DNA of 64,000 nucleotides, taken from NCBI RefSeq assembly GCF_000499845.2, contig NC_023755.2:34147253-34211252 (forward strand). The letters are read 5' to 3'. Below the pieces are notes generated by a model. The model worked only from the letters and a program-made list of their open reading frames with translations, did not search any database and was not told the origin of the DNA. The DNA is from Phaseolus vulgaris. Lineage: Eukaryota > Streptophyta > Magnoliopsida > Fabales > Fabaceae. Shown here piece by piece: positions 1 to 9,880 of this stretch (position 1 is the first letter of the stretch; each line of letters starts with the position of its first letter). The translations under genes and the position numbers were made by a program.

Positions 1-12
1 GGAAGGAGACAT

Positions 13-2990
13 GTGTTAAGAGGAGCGACAACAAATAAGGTAAAAACTGTTAAGAAACAACAGTTTTGTAAAACATTAACCGATGGAGTGCACCTCTCGT
101 TGATGCAAGTAGTGGATGACACAGGAACTTTATTACAGTCCTTAACAACCCATGCCCACACCCAGGTGGACCAATCAGGATTACCGCTTGAAGTATAAGA
201 GTTACTTGAAGAGTTTCAAGAACCCACTCAATTACCTCCATTCAGGACAAGACATGATCACCAAATACCCTTGAGTCAAGGAGTAGACTCGGTAAATAGG
301 AGACCATATAGGTATGCGAAAACCCAAAAAGACATTATTGACAAACTTATACAGGAATATTTGAAGTCTGGAATCATTCAGAACATCAGTATCCCCTATG
401 CAAGTCCAGTAGTGCTGGTGGGAAAGAAAGATGGATCATGGCGATTATGTGTGGACTACAGGGAGCTAAATAAGGGTACAGTAAAAACAAGTTTCCTATT
501 CCCTTAGTTGATGACTTGTTGGACGAACTTAAACACTCCACAATCTTTTCAAAATTGACTTGAGAGCAGGGTACAATCAAGTCATAATGGACCCTGCAGA
601 TATATGGAAAACAACATTCAGAACACACTAAGGACATTATGAATACTTGGTAATGCCCTTTGGCCTCACGAATGCACCTACTACTTTTCAGGGACTCATG
701 AACACAATATTTCAACAGTTTTTTAGGAAATTTTTATTAGTTTTCTTCGATGATATTCTCATTTATAGTAAGAATTTGACGGAATATCTCCAACAACTAC
801 AACAAGTCCTGGTAACCCTTAGACTCCACTCTTTATTTGCTAAAAGATCTAAGTGTTCTTTTGCGGTGGATACTGTGGAATACTTGGGACATATCATATC
901 GGGTAAAGGTGTTTCTACTGATACTAATAAAATTGCAACCATTGTCAACTGGCCTTTACCTTAGACCCTAAAGCAGTTGAGGGGTTTTTTGGGGATAGCT
1001 GGTTATTATAGGCGATTTGTTAAAGGATATGGAGTCATCCGTAACCCTTAACTGATATGTTAAGCAGAGACAATTTTACATGGACTGATATAACTGTACA
1101 AGCTTTTGACAGGCTAAAAACATTAATGAGTAGCACACCAGTTATGGCATTTCCAAACTTCTCACAAAATTTTGTTATTGAGGTAGATGCTTCTGGATAC
1201 GGAATTGGGGCAATTTTAATGCAGGAAAGTCATCCTATAACTTATATTAGCGAAGCTTTTAATAAGCAACAATAGTCTAATTCAACTTATGAAAAGGAAT
1301 TGCAAGGAGTAGTCTTTGCGGTACAGAAATGGAGGCATTACCTACTAAATAGGCATTTTATTATCAAGACAAATCATTACAGCCTAAAATACTTCCTGAA
1401 TCAGAGGTGGACCACTGATTTTCAGCAAAAATGGTTAGTGAAATTGATGGAATTTGACTTCTCAATAGAGTATAGAAAAGGGCAAGACAATGTTGTAGTT
1501 GATGCCCTTTCTAGACTAGATAATGTGGAATGCAAAAGCCTTATTACTCTTCAATTAGAGTCACATCTGCTAACTAGAATAAAACAATCTTGGACTGCTG
1601 ATTCAAATTTACAGAAATTGATTACAAAGGTGCAAAAAAATGTACCTGCCCACAAGCATTATTCATGGCAGCATGATGAATTGAGGAGAAAAGGAAGATT
1701 GGTGGTAGGAAACGACTCCCTATTGAGGAAAGAAATTTTGCAGTGGTTGCATGCTTCAGCTAGTGGGGGACATTCGGGAGTTAATGCAACTATAAAGAGA
1801 GTTAAAGCAGTGGTTTACTGGAAAACATTTTATACAACGCTCACAACGTGCCAACAAAATAAAAGTGATTCAGCTGCGAGTCCAGGTTTATTACAGCCCT
1901 TGCCCATTCCTGAAAATATTTGGCAGCATATTACTATGGATTTCATTGAAGGATTGCTTAGTTCCTATGGCAAACAGGTGATTTTTGTGGTTGTGGACAG
2001 ACTGAGTAAGGCCGCTCACTTTATGACTTTATTTCATCCTTACTCAGCAAAGGAAGTAGCACAATCTTTTTTAGACAATGTGTTTAAATTGCATGGGTTC
2101 CCACATACTATAACTAGTGATAGAGATTATGTTTTTGTGAGCCAATTTTGGCAAGAATTGATGGCGGTGCAAGGGGTTAAGATCCAACTATCTACAAATT
2201 ACCATCCACAAACTGATGGACAGACGAAAGTGGTAAATTGCTTTCTTGGGACTTATTCCAGGTGTATGTGTGCTGAATCACCACAAAATTGGGTGAAATG
2301 GCTATCCCTGGCTGAGTGGTGGTATAATACAACATATCATACTGCTACGAAGTCTACACCATACGAAATTATGTATGGACAACTCCCCCCTATACATCTG
2401 CCATATTTGCTTGGGGAATCTAATATTGAATTGGTTGATAGAAGTCTTGCAAAAAAGGGAGGAAATGCTAAAAGTAATCAAATTCCATTTGAAAAGGGCG
2501 CAAGAAAGAATGAAGCAAGTGGGCTGATAGGCACAGATCTGATAGGAAATATGAGATTGGTGATAGAGTTTGTGTGAAGTTGCAGTCCTACTGACAATTC
2601 ACAGTGAGCTTTAGGCCTTATGCCAAACTAAGCCCTAAGTATTTTGGGCCTTATCAAATTCTGGACAAGGTGGGAGAAGTAGCCTACAAATTAGAACTTC
2701 CTGTAAACTCAAAAATTCATAATGTGTTCCACGTATCTCAGCTGAAGAAGTATGTGGGAGATACAATAGTCGCTACTGAGTTGCCTTATCAAGCTGAGGA
2801 AAGGTTGCAGGAGAAAGAGCCCGAAGCCATTGGATAGGATGACTGTAAAAAGAAAGGGAATGGCAGCCACCAAAGTGCTTGTGAAATGGAAGCATAACCT
2901 TCCAGAAGATGCTACATGGGAGTTTTACTATGACTTCAAAAGAAAATACCCTTCATTTCATTTTTTAGGACAAGAATGTATTCATGGGAG
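13..2990 (+). pseudogene. Decayed chromovirus pol: RT, RNase H, integrase, chromodomain
   Basis: The peptide pieces read as one Ty3 pol. RT begins near 280 (PYRYAKTQKDIIDKLIQEYL, then the KDGSWRLCVDYRELN block). The active site is FFDDILIYS near 750. RNase H follows at 1060-1520 (VIEVDASGYGIGAIL, ending in DALSRL). The integrase has a zinc-binding HHCC-type region near 1750-1860, a core from about 1930, and a GPY-type C-terminus near 2650. A chromodomain-like block (VLVKWKHNLPEDATWEF) sits near 2875-2930. Breaks include a frameshift near 488, stops near 629, 962 and 1273, an end of frame at 2575, and a frameshift near 2832 just before the chromodomain. The third integrase acidic residue is Lys (codon 2227-2229) where the family has Glu. 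Confidence 0.9.
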
Positions 2991-2996
2991 GGGTAT

Positions 2997-3322
2997 TGTC
3001 ACATATAAAGTGATTTTTAGATGTAAAAGTGAGCGGTTAGTGTGACCCATGAGTTTTAGATGTAAAGTGAGCGGTGAGTGTGACCACCGCTTTCACCGCT
3101 TAGCTACATACATATAAATACATATTGTAATCATGGAAAAATATATGATAATACACATTTTTACTCACCTCTGGATTCTTCTTCTGTTTTCTCTTCTCTG
3201 TGCGAACCCAATTCTCGATTTTGTTCCTCTTCTCTGTGCGGAAACCCCGATTGGTTTTTCTTCCTGCAATCTTTATCTTCGGTGCCCTTAGCCAGGAACC
3301 CTACATCCTATTCTGTTTTTAT
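2997..3322 (+). repeat. 3' LTR of the chromovirus (end uncertain)
   Basis: The LTR starts TGTCACATATAAAG directly after a purine-rich stretch (GGGAGGGGTA), as expected for a polypurine tract and LTR boundary. It contains a near-exact internal duplication of about 30 bp, centred on GTGAGCGG and repeated near 3030 and 3070. A TATA-like stretch (CATATAAATACA) lies near 3110. The right edge is hidden by the hAT-like sequence that follows. Confidence 0.65.
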
Positions 3323-3420
3323 CACAGACCCGCGGGTCAACCCTTACGCGGGACGGACTAGAAAAATCAACCCGCAAATTCTATGTGGGGCGGGACAGCT
3401 CGCATTGCCACCCCTAGTAG
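3323..3420 (-). mobile_element. hAT-type MITE end or fragment
   Basis: Read on the minus strand this starts TAGGGGTGGCAA, a terminal motif typical of plant hAT MITEs. It continues into GC-rich sequence with CCCGC/GCGGG blocks, including a short palindrome ACCCGCGGGT at 3328-3340. It abuts the chromovirus LTR. No second terminus or 8-bp duplication was found, so it may be truncated. Confidence 0.45.
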
Positions 3421-3856
3421 TGGGAATAAAAGTTCAGAGTGAAATAGCGAAAATAAAAGCGACGCAAAAGGAGGGAGAAGATGCATGACTGGAGCACGAG
3501 GAAGGATAGGGGAAGTAAGAAAGGAACCGATATGAGGAGTGGCATCTAGAGAGAAAGGAAGAGAGGCTGCTTCGGCTGCTACCGGCGGATCGGCTGCTTC
3601 CGACGAATCCATGAAAAAATAAAAGCAGAAACAACGTAAGTTAAAATAATTTAATTAGTGTAAATTAATCTATCTTAACATCCACGTGTATTTCACTTCA
3701 GATCGGATTGGAAGATTAATATTGTTGGAATAAATCCATGATAATGCATTTTGTTTCTACTTTTATTTATTATTAATTAAAATGATATAAAAATAAACAT
3801 TTATTTTATGTGATTGTGATTTATAATAATGATATTCACATACTTTTTGTATGGGT
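3421..3856. other. No gene seen
   Basis: This is AT-rich sequence with a short purine-rich stretch near 3440-3600. The short frames on either strand match nothing I know and lack splice or promoter context. Confidence 0.6.
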
Positions 3857-4399
3857 CACTACAAAAAAAAGTGTATATTGTGGCGGTTATTTTCGTATAA
3901 ACTGACGTTTATAACCACCACAATATACGCTTGTGGCGGTTTCCCAAACCGCCATAGAACTGGCCGCCACAAAGTTTAATGTGGCGGTTTTACACTACCC
4001 GCCGCAACACCCACCACTTTAAACATAGTGTAAATAGTGACGATTTTTATATGTAAGTAATATCAGTTATAACTGTCGCAATTTACATTCATTGAAGAAG
4101 ATTTTGGCGCCATAATTTACGTAAGTAGTGGCGTTTTTAACTGACGTAATTTTAATTCTGAATAAATAAAATTTAACAACCACTTTTTTATAATTTTTTT
4201 CATAATCTGTTTTATACAATTATAAAATTTAACCACCACTTTTTTATAAGAAAATAAAATAATGTATTAAGTTATAATCATCCATTTATTTCATTGAAAA
4301 TTAAAGTACACATAATAATGTTCAAAAATTTATATGTAATTGAAAATTAAAACACATAAAAAGCTCATACATCCCTAATCAAGTTTAAAATGAATCTCC

Positions 4400-4560
4400 C
4401 CTTTAATCAAGTTTATACACATAGATGATGACTTCTCTAACTTTTCCTTCTCAATCTCAGCTTAGCATGCTGTGTAACACCATTTGCAAGAGCTTGATAA
4501 GAGAACTCGAGTGTCTGGGTAAGGTTTAGAAATCCCAATGGATCTGATGATTGCATCACT
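4400..4560 (-). other. Exon-like fragment inside the CACTA element
   Basis: On the minus strand an open stretch reads about 35 residues (including NLTQTLEFSYQALANG) and ends at a stop near 4440. It sits in the centre of the element, where a transposase exon or a captured host exon could be. The family is not recognised. Confidence 0.25.
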
Positions 4561-4689
4561 ACAACAAAATTTATATTTATGTCAGACAACAATAAGGAGG
4601 CATTCATGAAACTTATAACATGTTTTAAGGGGCAGTATTAGCATACCTTTCATTGTATCCACAAAGAAAACAAAAGTGTTGTTGTTGTA

Positions 4690-5200
4690 TTGACTTGAAA
4701 AATTAAATTTATTGATAACTACGGTACAATATTGCATGTTTACTATAAAATATTGTACATATTGATGTTTACCGTACAATATTGCACACATATTTTTTAT
4801 TATTGTATAATATTGCACATATTGATGACTACTTTACAATATTGCACATATTTATGTTTATTGTACAATACTGCTTATATTGAGGACTATTGTACAATAT
4901 TGCACATATTGATAATTACGGTATAATATATCACATATTGATTTGTACAATATTACATATATTGATGTCTACATTGCACAAACTGACGTGTACTCTACAA
5001 TATTATATATATTGATGTCTATTGTACAATATTACACATATTGAATACTATTGTATAATATTGCACACATTATGATTACTGAACAATATTGCACATATTG
5101 ACATATTGACACCAAGTATACAATATTAACATATTGATAATTACAGTAGAATATTGCATATATGGATAACTACCACACAAAATTGCACATATTATTTGTT
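4690..5200. repeat. Degenerate tandem array, unit about 30 bp
   Basis: The core TACAATATTGCACATATTGATG recurs more than a dozen times with point changes, always in the same orientation. It resembles subterminal repeats of plant DNA transposons, but it lies between the two inverted arms and not at an edge. Confidence 0.75.
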
Positions 5201-5665
5201 AGGTTGTTTTATAATAGTACATTTTTCATGTAATTGTTAGGCAAAAGTTAAAATGCAAATACAATTTGATATTTCAATTTTTTTAATAATTAATAAAATA
5301 TAAATTATTGTATCTTTTAAAAATTTAAATTAAGAATATGCATCTTATTTTTTAAACATTAAAAGAAGTAAAGTTAAAAATTATATATGACCAGTTGATA
5401 CTATTTGACTGCATCCACAATTGATCAGTTTTCATACTACAAAACTATGATAGTTCTTTTGTATTTTAGCTTTAGATATGTAGCTTAGAAATTGATTGAC
5501 AAAAACATAAAATCATGTTATAGAATGAATGCATATGTTTAGAAATATAGAGATCAACAAAATAAATAAAAGTCAATGAGGTATTAATATATTTAAATAT
5601 TTATTGATGTCTTTTTTTAATAATTATAACATTGAAAATCATTGATTTAAAATTATTTATTTCAG

Positions 5666-5719
5666 ACATCAGATATTGGAAGTGATACTCCATCATCACC
5701 TAACCAAGTAATAGGATAA
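5666..5719 (+). other. Possible 3'-terminal exon of a transposon gene
   Basis: A pyrimidine-rich acceptor ending TTTCAG at 5665 is followed by 17 open codons (TSDIGSDTPSSPNQVIG) and a TAA at 5717-5719. It lies just inside the right arm of the CACTA element. It may be a remnant last exon of the element's own gene. No upstream exon could be joined. Confidence 0.25.
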
Positions 5720-6262
5720 AATGTTGGAAGCAAAACTGATTAGGGATGAATAATGTGTGTTTTAATTTTAAATTATGTTTTAACTTTTGAACAAGTATGT
5801 ATGTTTTAATTTTAAATTACGTATCAACTTTTGAACAATTATTTGTGTTTTAATTTTCAATTATGTATCAACTTTTGAATAATATTATGTGTATTTTAAT
5901 TTTCAATGCAATAAATGGATGCTTATAAATTTATATATTATTTCATTTTATTAGTATTTTATTTTTTTATTAAGAAAATATATTATGTTTAGTTTAATTG
6001 TGCAAACCAAATTATAAAAATGCGATGACTAAATTCCATTTATTTAGAATTAAAATTACGTTAGTTGAAATCGATGTATTATTTTTTCAATTTTATTATA
6101 ATATTGACGTTTAAAAACGTCACATTATACCCTATATAATGGTGTTTAAATAATCTTTAATGAATTACATTGTGACAGTTATGATTGACATTACTTACAT
6201 ATAAACACTGTCACTTTAAACAAAGTGTTAAAGTTGTAGGTGTTGCGGCGGGTAGCATAAAT

Positions 6263-6910
6263 AAACTTTGTACAATGATTTCGTATAATATTGGTTGGAA
6301 AGTTGTGTGCGGATCACAAAGGATATGTGCAATATTGGTAGGAAATTTGTAAAATATTGGTAGTAAATTTGTGTAGAAAAGTTGTACAATATTGGTAGAA
6401 AATTTGTGTGCGGATCACAAAGGATATTGCATATATTGAATCCTAATCAATATTAGCGATACGGATATGTGCAACAATATATACACAATATTGGTAGGAA
6501 ATCCTACCAATATTCGCACACAACTTTCCTATCAATATTGAATTCTACCAATATTGCACAACTTTCCTACCAATATTGTACAAATTTTTTACCAATTTTC
6601 TCATTGTACAAATTTCCTACCAATTTTTCCATTGTACCTTTAACATTTCATTTTTTTTTCACAAATTTGTTGCGTACGGATATTGCACGGATTCCCCATT
6701 GTTGTGTGTGGATCACAAAGGATATTGCACATATTGATTTCGTACAATATTAATAAGAAATTTGTACAATACACATTAATATGTAATAATATACAGTAGA
6801 CATCCCTGTCATCCCTGGTTTGCTTCTTACACACTATACACGTACAAAAATTGTATACTATACATTATTGCACATATGGATTTCGTACAATATTGGTAGT
6901 AAAGTTATGT
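6263..6910. repeat. Array of TACAATATTGG repeats with orientation switches
   Basis: Copies of ACAATATTGGTAGGAAATTTG and of GTGTGCGGATCACAAAGGATAT run forward to about 6500, reversed at 6500-6630, and forward again from about 6680. At the first switch, 6487-6514 is a palindrome with two 13-base arms around AA. The array directly abuts the broken right arm of the CACTA element. Confidence 0.65.
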
Positions 6911-7828
6911 GCGAATCACAAAGGATAATCATTATGTATTCATGGAAATGCTTCAAGGATATTAGGTATATGATGTGGAATGTGTCAGAATTAGTTGAAT
7001 GTTTTTCTTAGCTTGTATAGCTAATTGGTTTCCAGGTATCTAACATATTGATACCTAACGATTTTCCGCAAAGTTGCGACGAAGGGTATAACTTCTACAA
7101 ATCTTTCCATTTTCCAATTCGATACGATCCATTCGTTCGTGGAGCTATTTACTCGATCGCAGACATTCAATTCTAGTGATTTTTGTTTCGGCATGCACAT
7201 GAACATTTAATGATGCAATGTTGAAGGTGAATCAACAACATAACACAGATATTTCAGCTTCAGTAGATTTTTGTATCATTTTGAGGTTTTGTAATAAACT
7301 TTTTTTGATCTTGTTTTTAGCTTGATGAAGATAGAATTATTACTGGATTAGAGAATGAGATTATCAAGTGAGTTTTTTTTGTTGTTGGAGCATTATACCT
7401 CTTTTATGAATTCTACTTCAATGTTTTTTTTATTGTGTTCTTTGTTTCATTTATATAGTTGTTAGTTTTTTTAGTTTGGTCGGGATATCACCCAACTTCG
7501 TCCAGCCAATAGCTGAAAACTCAGGGCCGGTTGAGTGTATTGGTAACATATAGTCCATTCCACTCTTATGAAAAATATTGTTTTAAGCCTCAATTTTTTT
7601 AGTATTTTTTGTCCTTAGCATCGATTCGGTAATTTTTATTGTGAGGTGGTTTTGGAACTTCATCTATGATTCGTGTGTTTTCTCCCTCATTATTCTGTGC
7701 TTGAACATATGTTTTCATATCCCTAGTTTATTATAAGTTTCACTTAGATTTTTTATGGTCTTGTAGCATTCTCTCATGATAGAAAGTTTCTTGGAAGGGA
7801 TGAAATGTTAAAGGTACTTCTTTATTCT
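6911..7828. other. No clear gene; isolated exon-like blocks
   Basis: This stretch has slightly higher complexity than its surroundings. A block at about 7320-7368 has an acceptor-like TTTTTAG before it, an open frame (LDEDRIITGLENEII) and a donor-like GTGAGT after it. I could not connect it to any other exon or recognise a family. It may be internal transposon or captured sequence. Confidence 0.35.
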
Positions 7829-8012
7829 AAATGTTGGAAGCAAAACTGATTAGGGATGAATAATGTGTGTTATAATTTTAAATTATATATATATATATAT
7901 ATATATAACATTCATTATGTAAGTAGGAAGTTCTTCTAATCATTGCGTATACATAATTTAAAATTAAAACATGCATACTTGTTGAAAAGTTAATACATAA
8001 TTTAAAATGTTT
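7829..8012. repeat. Second copy of the CACTA inner-arm sequence
   Basis: The sequence TGTTGGAAGCAAAACTGATT and the roughly 60 bp around it, at 7830-7888, repeats 5720-5776 almost exactly. A TA microsatellite follows at about 7885-7907. Then at 7940-8010 the same family appears inverted (AATTTAAAATTAAAACATGC). This is a foldback piece of the same element. Confidence 0.6.
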
Positions 8013-8489
8013 ATTATTCACATAATTCTTAAGAATAATTTTTATCCAATTAGACCTAAAAGTCAATGTTTGTGTTATGGCTATTTATTTAAATTTAAAA
8101 TAAATATTATTTTTGAAAATATGAATAAATATTAAATACATTTATATTACGATAAATATATCTAAAAAAAAGAAATCATATGCATTTTTCTTTGATTTAT
8201 AGTGCACATACATAACTAAAATTGAATCACACCAAATTTTCATACGTAATAAAACATAACTTTTTTTTATCTTCCGTCTCTATATCTTTTGTATACTCTT
8301 AATATTTAAATATTGCCTTTTATTTTTATGTTTACAATACTGTAAAATATTGTATTGTTCACAAGTAAGAGTATGTAAGGAGAAAACTTCATATTTTAAA
8401 ATAAATAAATGAAATTAACTTATGGATGAGTTCAAAATCAAATTCTGAAAAAATATATACAGTGATTGTACATTATTATATGTAGGTGA

Positions 8490-9010
8490 TTATTACTAGT
8501 GAATGGAGGAAAATTCATAAAGCAAAACATATACAAACTTATCATGACGATTATTGCAAAATTTGACATAAAAAGTCTGATTTACTATGACGGGTGGTAT
8601 AAGTATCTGTCCTAAAAAATCAATTACTATGATAATTATGATGAGAACCATCATGGTAAGTTATATTTTTATGATTATTCTAGAAATACCAATCATAGAA
8701 AGTTCCATTTGGACATATTATGATAGATATATTTATAACAGTCATAGGAAATATGACATACTATGACAGTTATATCCACAATAGTTATAAAAACATGACT
8801 TATTATGATGATTCTTCTTAGAACCATCATAAAAAGTGTTGTGCAACAATCAGGTTTTACATTAATTTTGCACATTTTATGACAATTTACATACAATAGA
8901 CATAATAAGTTCAACTTATTATGATAGTTTTTTAACTGACAAAGAAAGTGCAAAGTTTTTATATCGTCTGCATTAATGTCGTCATTAGAATCATCATAAA
9001 AAGTTATGTA
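8490..9010. repeat. Clustered short inverted/direct repeats (TTATGATGATTCT / CATCATAAAAAG)
   Basis: A 10-12 bp motif, ATTATGATGGTTCT and its complement GAACCATCATAAAAAG, recurs about ten times in both orientations. The spacing is irregular. Such clusters are typical of subterminal regions of CACTA or similar DNA transposons, but no terminus was found. Confidence 0.55.
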
Positions 9011-9526
9011 GAACCGTCATAAAAAGCCCATATTGAACTAATGTTTATATCTAGTCATTTAACTTGGTTTAGATAAAATAAACTTAATTAATTTTGATGG
9101 GGTATAAATTTGATAAATTTATGTGATTATATCTACGTTAAATTAAATTCAAGATTTGGAGTAATCAAATTTGAATTATAAATTATTTATTAGAATTGTG
9201 AAATGTGAAACAAGTTTATTTTTTATGATTGATTTATGTGAGAAAGGTTAAGAGTGATTAAGATTACTTACCTTGATTTTGGTATATGTTGTACACATTG
9301 TTGCATCATTTTTTATTTTTTTTTTTCTCACGAGAGATTTTTAAGTAAACAAAAATTATAGTGAGACAATTTTTTCTCCTTGCAATTCTCTTTCTAGAAA
9401 GAATTTTCACTTATGCGGAAAATTTATCGTTGAAGATAAAACACCTAATCAAAGTATGATTAATTATATCATTAATTAATTTATATTTTTTATATGTGAT
9501 TGGATGATATACATAATTTTGTATAT
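9011..9526. other. AT-rich intergenic DNA, nothing seen
   Basis: No open frame with family similarity, no repeats of note and no transposon ends. It is the left flank of the copia insertion. Confidence 0.6.
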
Positions 9527-9531
9527 GGATA

Positions 9532-9774
9532 TATAAGAAAATGATAAAAAATGGTAAGAAGAAGAGATGTTTATTATTCTTATGTGTATTTTACATCACT
9601 CATGTATAGGAAATATATAGGGAGTTTCTCTCTCCCTAATTACAATCTAATTAGGTAGGATACTAATCATGAGATTCTATAATTATTAAATTAATTGCAT
9701 ATAATTGGGTACAATATCGTCAAATATTGCATACAATAATTGCATATAATTTGATAATTATTATTTCCTTAATA
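9532..9774 (-). repeat. 3' LTR of the copia element
   Basis: The 3' LTR in element orientation. It starts TATTAAGG immediately after the purine-rich tract and is preceded on the + strand by the host duplication GGATA at 9527-9531. Confidence 0.93.
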
Positions 9775-9786
9775 CTCCCCCTCAAG
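9775..9786 (-). other. Polypurine tract
   Basis: CTTGAGGGGGAG on the minus strand, directly before the 3' LTR. The ancestral pol stop codon (TGA at 9782-9784) overlaps it. Confidence 0.85.
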
Positions 9787-9880
9787 TTGGTAGGTGAAGA
9801 TCAAGAACCCCCAACTTGTGTCGTAGCGTCAAAAATCGTTCTTTGCCCAATGCCTTCGTAAAAATATATGCGAGCTGATA

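Larger units (their letters stand above)
1..3330 (+). mobile_element. Ty3/gypsy chromovirus remnant (3' part)
   Basis: The window opens inside a plus-strand Ty3/gypsy element. Its order is reverse transcriptase, RNase H, integrase, chromodomain, purine-rich tract, 3' LTR, which is the chromovirus arrangement. Gag, protease and the 5' LTR lie outside the window. The pol frame is broken by several stops and frameshifts and the integrase has lost a catalytic residue, so this copy is dead. The lineage within chromoviruses (Tekay, Reina or similar) is not resolved. Confidence 0.9.
3857..6262. mobile_element. CACTA-type element with long inverted arms
   Basis: The left end is CACTACAAAAAAA, the standard CACTA-superfamily terminus. 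The left arm carries repeated GTGGCGGTTT/AACCGCCA motifs. The inner left arm (about 3985-4390) recurs inverted at about 5740-6260: ACCCGCCGCAACAC near 3998 is matched by GTGTTGCGGCGGGT near 6240, and the ATTAAAACACA/TGTGTTTTAAT tracts also pair. The right terminal TAGTG was not found; the right arm breaks into a separate repeat array at about 6262, so this copy is truncated or interrupted. A second CACTACAACAAAA motif at 4557 may mark another end. Confidence 0.7.

Noticed and set aside
4582..4926. Tyr/Ile-rich frames on both strands
   Set aside because: They are translations of the TACAATATTGCACATATTGATG array.
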